From assembly GCF_020829625.1 (NCBI RefSeq), contig NZ_JAIVFX010000009.1:62001-126000 (forward strand): a stretch of 64,000 nt of DNA, given 5' to 3'. Both the position numbers and the translations under genes were made by a program. This document shows, piece after piece, positions 20,531 through 29,359 of this stretch. The notes beneath the pieces were generated by a model that saw only the letters and a list, made by a program, of their open reading frames with translations, ran no database searches and was not told the DNA's origin. Source of the DNA: Nostoc sp. XA010 (GTDB lineage: Bacteria; Cyanobacteriota; Cyanobacteriia; Cyanobacteriales; Nostocaceae). How positions within the stretch are numbered: the stretch's first letter is position 1; each line of letters begins with the position of its first letter.

Positions 20531-21982
20531 ATGTTCATTGCCCAACAAAGTTCTTTAATCGATACGCAAAAAATCGGTGAAATAGTATCTACGATCAATC
20601 TAACTACACATCAGCAAAAATATTTAGAAGATTTTATTACCCGCTATAATCAAAAGACCAAAATATCAAAGCAGCTTTCCCAAGCCCACCGTCCATTTTT
20701 AGCTGATAATAAAACTTTTGTTGATTTTCATATTCCTCTTAAAGAAATTTTTTATCCTATTGTTACGAATCGTTCTTCTGGCTGCAAAATATGGGATGTG
20801 GATGGTAATGAATATATAGATTTAGTGATGGGATTTGGCGTTAATCTTTTTGGACATAACCCACCTTTTATCAAGGAAGCATTAGCAGCACAACTAGAGA
20901 AAGGTATACAGCTAGGTTCTCAAGCCGAAATTATAGGTGAAGTTGCTCAATTGATTTGCGAACTCACAGGAATGGAGCGAGTCGCTTTTAGTAACACAGG
21001 TACAGAAGCCATAATGACAGCAATTCGTATGGCAAGAACAGTTACAGGACGTAAGAAAATTGTCATATTTTCTAACTCTTATCATGGGCATTTTGATGGT
21101 ACACTAGGAAAAGTGAAAATTATAGATGATAATTTACAAACTGTACCAATTGCACTAGGAATACCGTCAAGTTTTGTTGAAGATATTTTAGTTTTAAAGT
21201 ACGGTGAACAGGAATCAATTGAAGCGATCGCCAATAATGCTCAAGATATAGCTGCGGTTTTAGTTGAGCCAGTTCAAAAAGAAAATTTAGATTTACAACC
21301 CCAAGCCTTCCTTCAGCAACTGAGAAAATTAACCAAAGAATCGGGAATAGCCTTAATTTTCGATGAAATGGTCACAGGTTTTCGCATTCATCCAGGTGGC
21401 GCTCAAGCTTGGTTTGGAATAGAAGCAGACATAGCCGCCTATGGTAAAATCGTTGGTGGTGGAATAGCGATCGGCATCATTGCAGGCAAAGCCAATTTCA
21501 TGGATGCGATCGATGGTGGAATGTGGAATTATGGAGATTTATCATCTCCTGACCAAAAAACTACTTTTTTTGCCGGAACTTACTGCAAACATCCCCTAGC
21601 TTTAGCTGCTGCTAAAGCAGTACTAGAACATTTGAAAACTCAAAGTTTTACTCTACAAAATCAGTTAAATCAACGCACAACCAAGTTTGTAAAAACCTTG
21701 AATAATTACTTTGATCAAGAAAGATTACCTATCCAACTCACAAATTTTGGTTCACTTTTTGGCCCTGTTTATTCAGAAAACGATAGCGAAGAAGATGCTG
21801 GCAATCCCGATATTTCCTTAGCTTATAATTTACTTTATTATCATCTGCTTGACCAGGGAATTATGTTGAGAGGAAATGGAGGATTTTTATCTACAGCCCA
21901 TACAGATGAAGATATTAATCAAATTATTCAGGCTGTTAAAAATAGCATATCAAAACTCCGAGAGGGTGAATTTTTACCTTAA
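20531..21982 (+). CDS. Class III (glutamate-1-semialdehyde aminomutase-like) PLP aminotransferase
   Basis: The protein has 483 residues and is a fold-type I, class III aminotransferase. Visible features are [16 protein letters not shown] (phosphate cup), [18 protein letters not shown], the PLP lysine K306 in YGKIVGGG, and [13 protein letters not shown]. This subgroup resembles aminotransferase domains found inside mixed NRPS/PKS proteins and free enzymes beside reductase-terminated NRPSs. In myxochelin biosynthesis a glutamate-semialdehyde-aminomutase-like enzyme (MxcL) turns the aldehyde released by the reductase domain into an amine. The same job here, on the aldehyde made by 15293-19684, is a good inference. 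An alternative is supply of a beta-amino acid upstream. About 70 N-terminal residues precede the core, longer than in plain GSA aminomutases. Confidence 0.9.
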   Translation: MFIAQQSSLIDTQKIGEIVSTINLTTHQQKYLEDFITRYNQKTKISKQLSQAHRPFLADNKTFVDFHIPLKEIFYPIVTNRSSGCKIWDVDGNEYIDLVMGFGVNLFGHNPPFIKEALAAQLEKGIQLGSQAEIIGEVAQLICELTGMERVAFSNTGTEAIMTAIRMARTVTGRKKIVIFSNSYHGHFDGTLGKVKIIDDNLQTVPIALGIPSSFVEDILVLKYGEQESIEAIANNAQDIAAVLVEPVQKENLDLQPQAFLQQLRKLTKESGIALIFDEMVTGFRIHPGGAQAWFGIEADIAAYGKIVGGGIAIGIIAGKANFMDAIDGGMWNYGDLSSPDQKTTFFAGTYCKHPLALAAAKAVLEHLKTQSFTLQNQLNQRTTKFVKTLNNYFDQERLPIQLTNFGSLFGPVYSENDSEEDAGNPDISLAYNLLYYHLLDQGIMLRGNGGFLSTAHTDEDINQIIQAVKNSISKLREGEFLP

Positions 21983-22053
21983 TACCCTCAAACTCTGAGC
22001 AGTGCGAAAGTAGTTTAAGTCATACACATTTACTTAATTCAAAGGACGTAATA

Positions 22054-22260
22054 ATGTATCAAGGCGATCAAGAAGACACCACTATTTACAAAGTTGTAGT
22101 CAATCACGAAGAACAATATTCAATTTGGGCATCTGAAAAAGAAAATCCTCTTGGCTGGAAAGATGTAGGCAAATCAGGGCTTAAATCAGAATGTCTTGAA
22201 TATATTAAAGAAGTTTGGACAGATATGAGACCTTTAAGCCTACGTCAGAAAATGGAGTAA
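22054..22260 (+). CDS. MbtH-like NRPS accessory protein
   Basis: A 68-residue protein with the full MbtH signature: NHEEQYSIW, a GW, the CLEYIKEVW segment and the closing MRPLSLR. MbtH proteins bind A domains and are often needed for their folding and activity. It has a good ribosome site (AAAGGACG) and lies 71 bp after the aminotransferase on the same strand, so it is the last gene of the NRPS operon. It probably serves the Thr and Asp/His-type A domains here, but the partner cannot be told from sequence. Confidence 0.96.
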   Translation: MYQGDQEDTTIYKVVVNHEEQYSIWASEKENPLGWKDVGKSGLKSECLEYIKEVWTDMRPLSLRQKME

Positions 22261-22306
22261 TCATCTAGCAAAAATTAATCATAAATCAGTTCTCAATTGT
22301 TATTTA

Positions 22307-22340
22307 TAGAGAAGCTAAATTTCTCTACAATAATTTTATT
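22307..22340 (+). terminator. Possible terminator of the NRPS operon
   Basis: Inverted repeat TAGAGAA (22307-22313) / TTCTCTA (22321-22327) with a 7-base loop, followed by a T-rich stretch. It lies 47 bp after the MbtH stop and faces a converging gene remnant. The stem is short and the T-run is interrupted, so this is only a candidate. Confidence 0.4.
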
Positions 22341-23076
22341 TAGGAAGGGGAAACGGCGATGCGTTCGCCCTGAGAAGCACCCCTTGCTAAACTCCATATT
22401 GTGGCTTGATTTGCTGTAACTACAGGAATCTTTAAATCTGCTTCTAATTCCTCAATCACCTCAAATCTTCTCCATGCCGTACAGGGCAACACAATAGCAT
22501 CTGCACCTTTGTGAGATACCTCCTTGATAAAAGTTGCGGCTTCATTAGGTAACTGATGCCAAAGGTAATTCTTTTTTGCTACTTCTATTGAGCGTTCATC
22601 ACCTTTAAACCCCACTATTTCAAAAGATGCTTCACTCAAAAACGTTTTTAGCGTTTGGTTGTTCCATTCTGGATAAGGAGTGACTACAGAAATTTTCTTA
22701 ATCTTTAGATATGCCAAGGCTTCTAATAGAGCCAGAGCAGGCACAACAACAGGTACTCCTAGCACCTGTTGTTGTGCCTGCTCTAGTTGTTCAGCAAAAA
22801 CTCGCCCTCGGTAAAATGTTGCTGTTGTGAAGCCGTATGCTCCAAATGTACCCCGGCTCTGGCTAATTTTTCTACTTCCTTAACAGCTTCTTCATTGATG
22901 TCATCCATTGATTCATAGCTCTCAGATGCGTGTAAGCGTTGAGCAATCACGCGATGGCTATGAATACTGACTTGACTGGAAAAAGCGGAGTTAAAGTCAG
23001 GCTCAAACGTCGTGTTACCTGCGGGTACTAGCAAGCCAAGACGGATCTGCCTATTAGAGTCAGCTTTCGAGTACAT
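22340..23076 (-). pseudogene. Asp/Glu racemase / maleate isomerase-family gene, frameshifted
   Basis: On the minus strand an open frame begins at 23076 (RLGLLVPAGNTTFEPDF, typical N-terminus of the maleate isomerase/arylmalonate decarboxylase/Asp-Glu racemase superfamily). It ends in nonsense at about 22783. From about 22850 the homologous continuation runs in another frame (TATFYRGRVFAEQLEQ, then VLGVPVVVPALALLEALAYL) down to 22340. It includes the second active-site Cys region IVLPCTAW and a final GERIAV. The whole is about 245 residues, normal length for the family, so one indel near 22850 explains the break. The last codons (GASQGERIAVSPS) come from a small GC-rich dispersed repeat. A D-Asp supply role for the adjacent NRPS is conceivable but speculative, and the gene looks dead unless the indel is a sequencing error. 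Confidence 0.75.
22350..22382. repeat. Small GC-rich dispersed repeat
   Basis: A GC-rich insert with GCGATGCGTTCGCCCTG, similar in style to elements at 29466, 45882, 50355 and 62288. Such 20-30 bp mobile repeats are known from Nostoc genomes. It forms the extreme 3' end of the racemase-like remnant. Confidence 0.5.
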
Positions 23077-23348
23077 ATAATACCTGTTTTTGACAAGCCT
23101 GATTATGTCTAAATATTTATTTAGTTACACTAATAATTAGGTATACATATTTTCAGGAAGACTGTATAATATAAGAACTACGCTAAATCGACCGATAAAG
23201 TGTAATATATCATTTAACTGACATAGATAGCTGCCAGTCAATTATTTAACTGCACTAATCAACCCATCTTGCTTCCTTCTTATTGCTTGAGTTTGAGTTG
23301 TAAATCTCGAATATTCTCTGTTCAGGATGATTATAAGGAAAGGATTTC
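23077..23348. promoter_or_regulatory. AT-rich divergent spacer, possible GST promoter
   Basis: 272 bp between the racemase remnant (minus) and the GST gene (plus). TATAAT at about 23165-23170 is a possible -10 box. No clear -35 or operator is seen. TAAGGAAAGG lies just before the GST start codon and serves as the ribosome site. Confidence 0.3.
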
Positions 23349-24020
23349 ATGAGTAACATACAACTGTACTTCGCCAAAGCCTCTACCTTCTCTCAACGTA
23401 CCCGTGTAGTTTTACTGGAAAAAGGTATTGACTTCACCCCAATAGAAATTGACTTACAAAACAAACCAGATGGGTACACACAGATTTCCCACTATGGTAA
23501 AGTTCCAGCTATCAAACATGGGGATGTTGAAATTTACGAGTCTGCCATTATCAATGAATATCTAGATGAGGTTTTTCCCGAACCACCTTTGTTACCCCGC
23601 GATCCCGCAGCTAAAGCGATCGCTCGTATCTGGATAGACTACGCTAATACTCGCCTTGTCCCAGCTTTTAATAAATTGCTGCGCGGTAAAGATAGCCAAG
23701 AACAGGAACAAGGACGAAGAGAGTTTACAGAAGCACTTCTATATATTGAACAAGAAGGATTAGGCAAAGGTGATTACTTATTAGGAGATCAGTTTAGCCT
23801 AGTTGATATCAGCTTCTATCCTTGGTTTGAACGTTTACCACTCTTAGAACACTTCCGCAAATTCACACTACCAGCAGAAACACCTCGTTTGCAGACATGG
23901 TGGAACAGCTTAAGCGATCGCTCCTCAATTCAAGCAGTAGCAAACCCTGTGGACTTTTATTTACAAAGATTCGCCAAAGTTCTCGGTGAACCTGTTCCCG
24001 TTGGTGCAGTTCAAAAATAG
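23349..24020 (+). CDS. Glutathione S-transferase family protein
   Basis: A 223-residue GST. The N-terminal thioredoxin-fold half (about 1-80) has [13 protein letters not shown] with a Ser/Thr-rich start as in plant-type GSTs. The glutathione-binding [23 protein letters not shown] carries the cis-Pro and the ES pair. The helical C-terminal half has [16 protein letters not shown]. It probably conjugates or reduces small electrophiles in the cytoplasm. It is followed at 48 bp by a CmcJ/NvfI-like oxygenase and then a TauD-like gene, apparently one transcription unit of oxidative small-molecule chemistry whose two later members are broken. The substrate is unknown. Confidence 0.92.
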   Translation: MSNIQLYFAKASTFSQRTRVVLLEKGIDFTPIEIDLQNKPDGYTQISHYGKVPAIKHGDVEIYESAIINEYLDEVFPEPPLLPRDPAAKAIARIWIDYANTRLVPAFNKLLRGKDSQEQEQGRREFTEALLYIEQEGLGKGDYLLGDQFSLVDISFYPWFERLPLLEHFRKFTLPAETPRLQTWWNSLSDRSSIQAVANPVDFYLQRFAKVLGEPVPVGAVQK

Positions 24021-24068
24021 GGCACAGGGATTGACAGAAATTAACTAAAATCCAAAATGGGATAACCT

Positions 24069-24941
24069 ATGAGCTTAAATAACCAAGTTCTAGACAAACC
24101 AATTTCCGCAGAACTGCCATACGTAGAGGCTAACCTTAGTTACCTGGTTCCAATGGCAGAAAAACCTGTCAACTATACTTATGAACCACCGCCAGGCATT
24201 CCCCGCACAAATGCAACTTATCAGACGCACAAACTGCCAATTTACAATGCTCGTTCTATCTCAAACAACATCTCGTTAGATCGAGAAGGATTCGCCTTTA
24301 CTGGACATAATACTAATGTCCGCAACTTTTACGACGAAGACGAAGTACGCCGCGTCTACTATCCAGAAGCCGAGCAATTGTTAAAAGAAGTGACAGGTGC
24401 AACGAAGGTAGTAATATTCGATCACACCCTGCGTAACGCCGGTCAGTCCAAGCCAGGTGAGAATAATATTAAAGAACCTGCCAAGCGCGTACACAATGAC
24501 TTCACCGCCAAATCAGGCTATACTCGCGCCCGTTTGGAACTAGCAGCGCGGCGGATAGATAATGATGAAATTGATACACTATTGCAACAACGATTTGCGA
24601 TCATCAATGTTTGGCGAGCGATTGCACAACCAATCCAAGAGTCACCATTAGCAGTGTGTGACGCGCAAAGTATCGCACCCACAGACATTGTGGCTGGTGA
24701 TTTAGTGTACCGCGATCGCGTCGGTGAAACCTACGGAATCACGTATAACTCCAAACATAAATGGTTCTAGTTCCCGCAAATGCACAGAGACGAAGCACTA
24801 TTTATCAAATGCTTCGACTCCGCAGAACACGGACCCGCCCGTTTTGCCGGCCATACAGCTTTTGAAGACCCCACCAGCCCAGCCAACGCTCCCCCACGAG
24901 AAAGCATCGAACTACGAACATTCGTCTTTTACCCTGCATAG
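24069..24941 (+). pseudogene. CmcJ/NvfI-family oxygenase with in-frame TAG
   Basis: The frame from ATG 24069 encodes a protein of the CmcJ/NvfI family (non-heme iron, 2OG-type fold): VRNFYDEDEV, VIFDHTLRNAG, VHNDFTAKSGY and INVWRAI are typical. TAG at 24768-24770 stops it at 233 residues, but the same frame stays open after it (FPQMHRDEALFIKCFDSAEH, then GPARFAGHTAF and ESIELRTFVFYPA) to a TAG at 24939-24941. Family members have Tyr in the WFYFP position, so TAT or TAC to TAG is the simplest change. The lost tail holds the conserved HRDEA segment and should be needed for activity. It is a recent nonsense mutation, a sequencing error, or readthrough; I favour mutation because the next gene is also broken. 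Confidence 0.8.
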
Positions 24942-25013
24942 ATCGCAAAAATTTCTCTCAAGCTCCTACTCTCTGCGTAAAACAATTAATTAACCCTTGG
25001 AGACACAAATATT

Positions 25014-25757
25014 ATGACTTCCCAACACTTTGACATCAAACCAATCGCCGGACGTATCGGTGCAAAAATCATTGGTGTTGACTTGAGCAGTAACCTCAGC
25101 AATGAAATCATCAGCGATATCCGTAAAGCTTTAGTTAAACACAAAGTCATCTTCTTCCGAGATCAGAACCTTGACGCTCAAGGACAAGTAGCCTTCGCCC
25201 GACGCTTTGGGGAAGTCACCACAGCGCATCCCACCGTTCCCTCATTGCCAGAAAACCCAGAAGTTCTTGATCTAAATTACGGCAAGACTGTGAGCCGCGC
25301 CAACACTTGGCACACCGATGTCACATTTGTAGATCGTCCCCCTCTTGGTTCTATTTTGCGGGCGCTTGTCATCCCACCATCAGGAGGTGATACGATTTGG
25401 GCAAACTCCGTGAGTGCTTACGAAGATTTACCAACTCACTTACGTAATCTTGCTGATAAACTCTGGGCAGTACACAGCAATGCCTACGATTATGCAGCAG
25501 CTACAATTGACTTGCCCCAAGAAGTTTTAGAGCATCGGGCTGTTTTCACCTCAACTATATACGAAACCCTGCATCCAGTTGTCCGCGTCCATCCTGAATC
25601 CGGTGAACGTGGGTTATTTATTGGTGGGTTTGTGCGCCGTCTGCGTGGTTTATCACAGAATGAATCCGATGAAATCGTGAAATTGTTGCAAGCTTACATC
25701 ACACGTCCTGAGAATACAGTCCGGTGGCGCTGGAAAGTTGGTGATGTGGCTTTCTGG
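25014..25757 (+). pseudogene. TauD/TfdA-family (taurine dioxygenase-like) gene, 3'-truncated by insertion
   Basis: About 248 residues match a TauD/TfdA Fe(II)/2OG dioxygenase: KVIFFRDQ, the HxD pair H100/D102 in WHTDVTF, and HPVVRVHPESG near residue 190. Normal relatives continue after WRWKVGDVAFWDN with the distal His and the 2OG-binding Arg. Here, after VAFW (25757), the sequence switches to an unrelated mobile-element end and stops at 25796. The third iron ligand is therefore missing and the protein should be inactive. No remnant of the lost C-terminus is visible further on, so the event deleted or displaced it. It is not the same subfamily as the SyrP-like enzymes of the NRPS cluster. Confidence 0.8.
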
Positions 25758-26145
25758 TTATTCCCTTTGTTTCGACCTCTTGCTATAATAACATAAAGGA
25801 TAGCCAATAACCACCCAATGAAGAATAAAAGACTAAGCCTAAGAATCAGCGAAAGAAGAATGCGATTGTTGCAAACTTATGCCGCTACTAAAGACAAAAC
25901 TATTACATCCTTGGTAGAAGACTGGATTGATTCTCTCAATTCAGAAAAAGTTTGTTCGTCATCTCTTCGAGAGGCTCTGCCAACGACCAACGATCCTAAT
26001 TGAACTGCGTTCAATATCGCTTGTTGGTCAATTCCTTACTCACGCGCATTCACTCGCGGTGCGCTGTAGACGGGTTTCCCGTCGCAGGCGACTGGCATCC
26101 CCACACTGACTGAGTACAGTACAGATGTGGGACTTCTGCTGTTTT
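25758..26145 (+). mobile_element. IS200/IS605-like remnant inserted in the TauD-like gene
   Basis: Begins where the TauD homology ends (TTTCGACCTCTTGCTATAAT), carries a small ribbon-helix-helix ORF, and ends in GC-rich and hairpin sequence (CCCCACA ... TGTGGGA near 26098-26136). No TnpA or TnpB coding sequence remains. Family assignment rests on resemblance to cyanobacterial IS200/IS605-type ends and is moderate. Confidence 0.5.
25818..26003 (+). CDS. Small ribbon-helix-helix (CopG/Arc-like) protein of the mobile element
   Basis: A 61-residue ORF. Residues 1-45 (KRLSLRISERRMRLL, then a helix with TKDKTITSLVEDWIDSL) look like a ribbon-helix-helix DNA-binding domain, with a basic beta strand then two helices. 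The last about 17 residues look like read-through into a repeat. Such small genes accompany IS200/IS605-type elements in Nostoc relatives and may repress transposition. Whether it is still expressed is unknown. Confidence 0.55.
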   Translation: MKNKRLSLRISERRMRLLQTYAATKDKTITSLVEDWIDSLNSEKVCSSSLREALPTTNDPN

Positions 26146-26214
26146 AGTTAAAAATAATTATAGATTTAACTAAACAGAAACCTTAATCAGTTTCATAGCA
26201 GTAACGATCATGGA

Positions 26215-26545
26215 AAACGATCAGGTAAGCCAAACCGCAAGATTGAGCAAGAGGGATATCCTGAGAAGCCAATGCTCTAAGTACAGCATCCCCAGAATTT
26301 TCTTAAATAACTGCTCATACTCCCGCGCTGACTCTGCTGCTTGAGAGCCAGGTAAATCCCAAATTGTTGCAACTTGACCAAAAGTATCTGCGATCGCTTG
26401 TTTTTAGGTGACTCACAGTTTTTAATACTGTCGCCTCTTTGGTTTTTGATAGAAGTGCGATCGCTTCACCCAATAACTTTGTACCTTTAGCAGCACGACT
26501 GATAAATATAGCGGCTTGAGGCGCACCACCACGCACAGACTGAGC
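26215..26545 (-). pseudogene. Degraded unidentified gene fragment
   Basis: Minus-strand coding-like sequence broken into at least three frames. One frame gives VRGGAPQAAIFISRAAKG and LLGEAIALLSKTKEATVLK. After a shift near 26405, another gives QAIADTFGQVATIWDLPGSQ and EYEQLFKKIL. After another near 26295 comes LRALASQDIPLAQSCGLAYL ending at 26215. It reads like one protein interrupted by small indels, but I do not recognise the family. Confidence 0.45.
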
Positions 26546-26771
26546 TTGTCATACTGCATGACTGAATTGATGCAGTAAGTATAACTTGAAAGCGTGTATT
26601 GAAGGATTTTTACAACCAACATCAGAACTATTTACTGCGTTACTGCATTAAAGTTTGTGGTCGATTGACTTTTTTGCTTGATTAGTTTGTCCTGGTGACA
26701 CAGACTTGATTGCGAGATTGATGGTATCTTATTTTTGAACAAACTCCTTTATCCCAATCGCTATACAAGCT

Positions 26772-27410
26772 ATGACACTCAATTTATATTTACTGCGACA
26801 TGGAGAAACTACTTTTAGTCAAAGTGGTAATTTCTGCGGTGAAACTGATGCGGAGTTGACTTCTGAAGGTATGCAGATGGCATCCAGTTTTGCCGATGTT
26901 TATCAAAAATTGAAGTGGGAGGCTGTTTATGTTAGCCCTATGAAGCGCACAATTGCAACTGCCAAACCATTTTGTGATGCTATAGGTATGGATATGCAGT
27001 TGCGTGACGGGCTTAGAGAAGGTAGTTACGGCGAATGGGAAACTAAGAGTAAATCGTTTGTTCAAGAGAATTACGCAGAAAACTATGTAAAATGGTTGAC
27101 AGAACCGGCTTGGAATGCACCCATTGGTGGAGAAACTGCGGTAGATATTGCTAACCGTTCTATGCCTGTAATTGCTGAAATTCAAGAAAAACATCCCCAA
27201 GGTAATGTTTTAGTAGTTTCCCATAAAGCCACGATTCGGATTATGCTTTGCAGTTTACTGGGGATTGATTTGGGACGCTATCGTTATCGGGTGAATATTT
27301 TGGTCGCGTCGGTAAGTATGGTTAAATTTGACGTTAATGGCCCTTTGTTAGAAATATTAGGCGATCGCCATCATATACCCGATCATCTTCGCTCTCGTTC
27401 GGGAACATAA
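26772..27410 (+). CDS. Histidine phosphatase family protein (phosphoglycerate-mutase-like)
   Basis: A 212-residue member of the histidine phosphatase superfamily. The catalytic motif LLRHGETTFS at the N-terminus supplies the phospho-His; the second Arg is in SPMKRTIATA; EGSYGEWE holds the acid, and VVSHKATIR the second His. The usual SHG is SHK here. Length and motifs fit GpmB/CobC-type phosphatases rather than glycolytic mutases. Substrates in this group vary (phosphosugars, nucleotides, alpha-ribazole phosphate) and cannot be told. It stands alone, between the degraded region and converging phoD. Confidence 0.92.
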   Translation: MTLNLYLLRHGETTFSQSGNFCGETDAELTSEGMQMASSFADVYQKLKWEAVYVSPMKRTIATAKPFCDAIGMDMQLRDGLREGSYGEWETKSKSFVQENYAENYVKWLTEPAWNAPIGGETAVDIANRSMPVIAEIQEKHPQGNVLVVSHKATIRIMLCSLLGIDLGRYRYRVNILVASVSMVKFDVNGPLLEILGDRHHIPDHLRSRSGT

Positions 27411-27605
27411 TAGTTCTTTAAACATAAAAATCCAAGACGAGCGATCGCGTGGGTTAAAGGGCTAAATGAGCAATCGTATAGAAAGTTATACCCAGAGTAT
27501 CGCTATCGGGGAGTAATGAAGCCCCATCACCTACGGTGGGGTGGGCGGGTACACCATCGCACTTTTTTGCGTATTCAAATATTTGAATACACAAAAACTT
27601 AAGTA
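27411..27605. other. Convergent spacer with hairpin
   Basis: 195 bp between convergent genes. It contains a HIP1 site and a GC-rich stem (CCCCATCACC TAC GGTGGGG, about 27521-27540, with a 2-base bulge) that could be a bidirectional terminator or a mobile-element end. Confidence 0.35.
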
Positions 27606-29198
27606 TTAGTCTAATTTGGCACCTGGACGACCATTCTCAACAACAAACGAAGCAAAAGTGTATACAGGCGCATCTGGACGACTCACAGTTGTAACAATAC
27701 GCAGATCAGTCTGCCAGCGCTCATAGTTAAGGTTGACTCGGAAGTAGCCTCGGCGATCGCCATCAAAGAACTTAATGTGTGGGTTTTCTGGAATCTTCGG
27801 GCCGTAGTAGGGGCCGTAAACATTGGCATCACCATTGCTAGTAATTGAGGGAGTGACAAACTCCGTAGCCACTGTTGGAGAGTTAGAAGCCTTAAAGTCG
27901 AGCTTGAGGTCATTGACAAATGTAGAATGCCAATCCCCAGTAATCACCACTGGGTTAGAAATCCGGTGGCTGGCGATGTGACTTAAAACACGATTACGTG
28001 CAAGCGGATATCCATCCCATGAGTCATTCCAAAAGATTTCGCCTGGGCCAATTTTATGATCTAGCTCTGCCATTAGCACCTGTTGAGCAAGTATGTTCCA
28101 ACGTGCTTGAGAACGATCAAGACCATCCAGCAGCCAGCTCTCCTGCTGAGAACCAAGCATGGTTTTAAATGGATCTAGCGCTGCTGGGCAACGGGGTGTT
28201 TCACCGTCACCGCATGGCTGATCGCTCCGATACTGGCGGCTATCAAGTACGCTAAACTCCGCCAGATTACCAAAAGTCAGCCGACGGTAAATCAGCATAT
28301 CTGGCCCCTGTGGTAGGGAAAATTCCCGCAGTGGCTGATGCTCATAATAAGCCTGATAAGCAGCAGCACGCCTTTTAAGAAACTTTTTGACCGGATCGTT
28401 GTTTTCCGAAATGTCATCGGTATAGTCATTTTCAACTTCGTGGTCGTCCCAGGTGACTGTAAAGGGAAACAAGGCGTGAGCTTTTTGTAAATCCGGGTCA
28501 GTTTTATATAGAGCATATCGAAGGCGGTATTGCTCAAGGGTATTCGTTTCTTTTCTAAACTCTTCAGGTAAAGAAACGTTGCGTACACCACCTGTGGCAG
28601 GGATGCCGTATTCGTAAATATAATCACCCAAGTGAAAAACCAAATCTAAATCTTCTTCAGCTAGGCGACGATAAGCAGAATAGAAACCATCCTCCCATTT
28701 TTGGCAAGTAACAAACGCAAAGTTGAGCTGATTCAACTTAGCGCCAATCGCTGGAGCAGTACGGGTACGACCAATCGGACTATCTTCATTACCCACTTTA
28801 AACTGATACCAATACCAACGGTTAGGCTCTAAACCACGTACATTTACATGAACAGAATGCGCTAATTCTGGAGTTGCTAATGCCACGCCCCTTAGCACAA
28901 CTTTTTTCATGTTTTCATCCAAAGCAACTTGCCACCGTACTGGCACATTCACCTGCGGCATACCGCCACCATTTAAGGGATCCGGAGCCAGCCGCGTCCA
29001 TAGCACTACACTATCTGGTAAAGGATCGCCAGAAGCAACACCAAGGCTGAAGGGATAGGCAGAGAATCTTGACAGTGCAACAACTTTATGAGTCCAAAGA
29101 CTAGCAATAGTGCTTGCGGTCAATGTGCCGACACCGAGCAGAAAGCGTCGTCGCTTTGCTGTAGTGGACAACAAGCTTTGGAAATGTACACGTTCCAT
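27606..29198 (-). CDS. phoD: Alkaline phosphatase/phosphodiesterase PhoD, Tat-exported
   Basis: A 530-residue PhoD-family metallophosphatase. The N-terminus has a Tat signal (KRRRFLLG at residues 16-23, then a hydrophobic stretch to VVALS), so it is exported folded. The family core follows: YPFSLGVASGDPLPDSVVLW (N-terminal beta domain), then metal-ligand motifs VFHLGDYIYEYG, TWDDHEVENDY and VITGDWHSTFVNDL. It hydrolyses phosphomono- and diesters in the periplasm to supply phosphate, using Fe and Ca. A possible Pho box lies about 90 bp upstream. A sensor kinase/receiver pair on the same strand lies just upstream but seems separated by a hairpin. Confidence 0.95.
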   Translation of the reverse strand: MERVHFQSLLSTTAKRRRFLLGVGTLTASTIASLWTHKVVALSRFSAYPFSLGVASGDPLPDSVVLWTRLAPDPLNGGGMPQVNVPVRWQVALDENMKKVVLRGVALATPELAHSVHVNVRGLEPNRWYWYQFKVGNEDSPIGRTRTAPAIGAKLNQLNFAFVTCQKWEDGFYSAYRRLAEEDLDLVFHLGDYIYEYGIPATGGVRNVSLPEEFRKETNTLEQYRLRYALYKTDPDLQKAHALFPFTVTWDDHEVENDYTDDISENNDPVKKFLKRRAAAYQAYYEHQPLREFSLPQGPDMLIYRRLTFGNLAEFSVLDSRQYRSDQPCGDGETPRCPAALDPFKTMLGSQQESWLLDGLDRSQARWNILAQQVLMAELDHKIGPGEIFWNDSWDGYPLARNRVLSHIASHRISNPVVITGDWHSTFVNDLKLDFKASNSPTVATEFVTPSITSNGDANVYGPYYGPKIPENPHIKFFDGDRRGYFRVNLNYERWQTDLRIVTTVSRPDAPVYTFASFVVENGRPGAKLD

Positions 29199-29287
29199 AA
29201 AAGTCCTTGTTGAGATTTCTACAATAAAAGGGAATAAAAAACCTAAATAACAACCATCTAGTTGCTAACAAGATTAATTACCAAATT

Positions 29288-29308
29288 GGGTTTAATTAGG
29301 GCTTAAGA
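29288..29308 (-). promoter_or_regulatory. Possible Pho box upstream of phoD
   Basis: On the minus strand two 8-base repeats spaced by 3 (CTTAAGCC CTA ATTAAACC) resemble the cyanobacterial Pho box (CTTAACCT-type repeats every 11 bp). They lie about 90-110 bp before the phoD ATG. A third repeat is weak, so confidence is limited. Confidence 0.4.
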
Positions 29309-29359
29309 AGTTATTAATATTGCAATAACATTATTCACAATGAGCCAGCGAACAAGTTA

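Noticed and set aside
24724..24993. Open frame of 89 codons overlapping the CmcJ/NvfI-like gene
   Set aside because: Out-of-frame shadow; the true frame continues past the TAG with conserved sequence.
26422..26622. 66-codon frame on the minus strand
   Set aside because: Wrong frame of the degraded fragment at 26215-26545; another frame there reads more protein-like.
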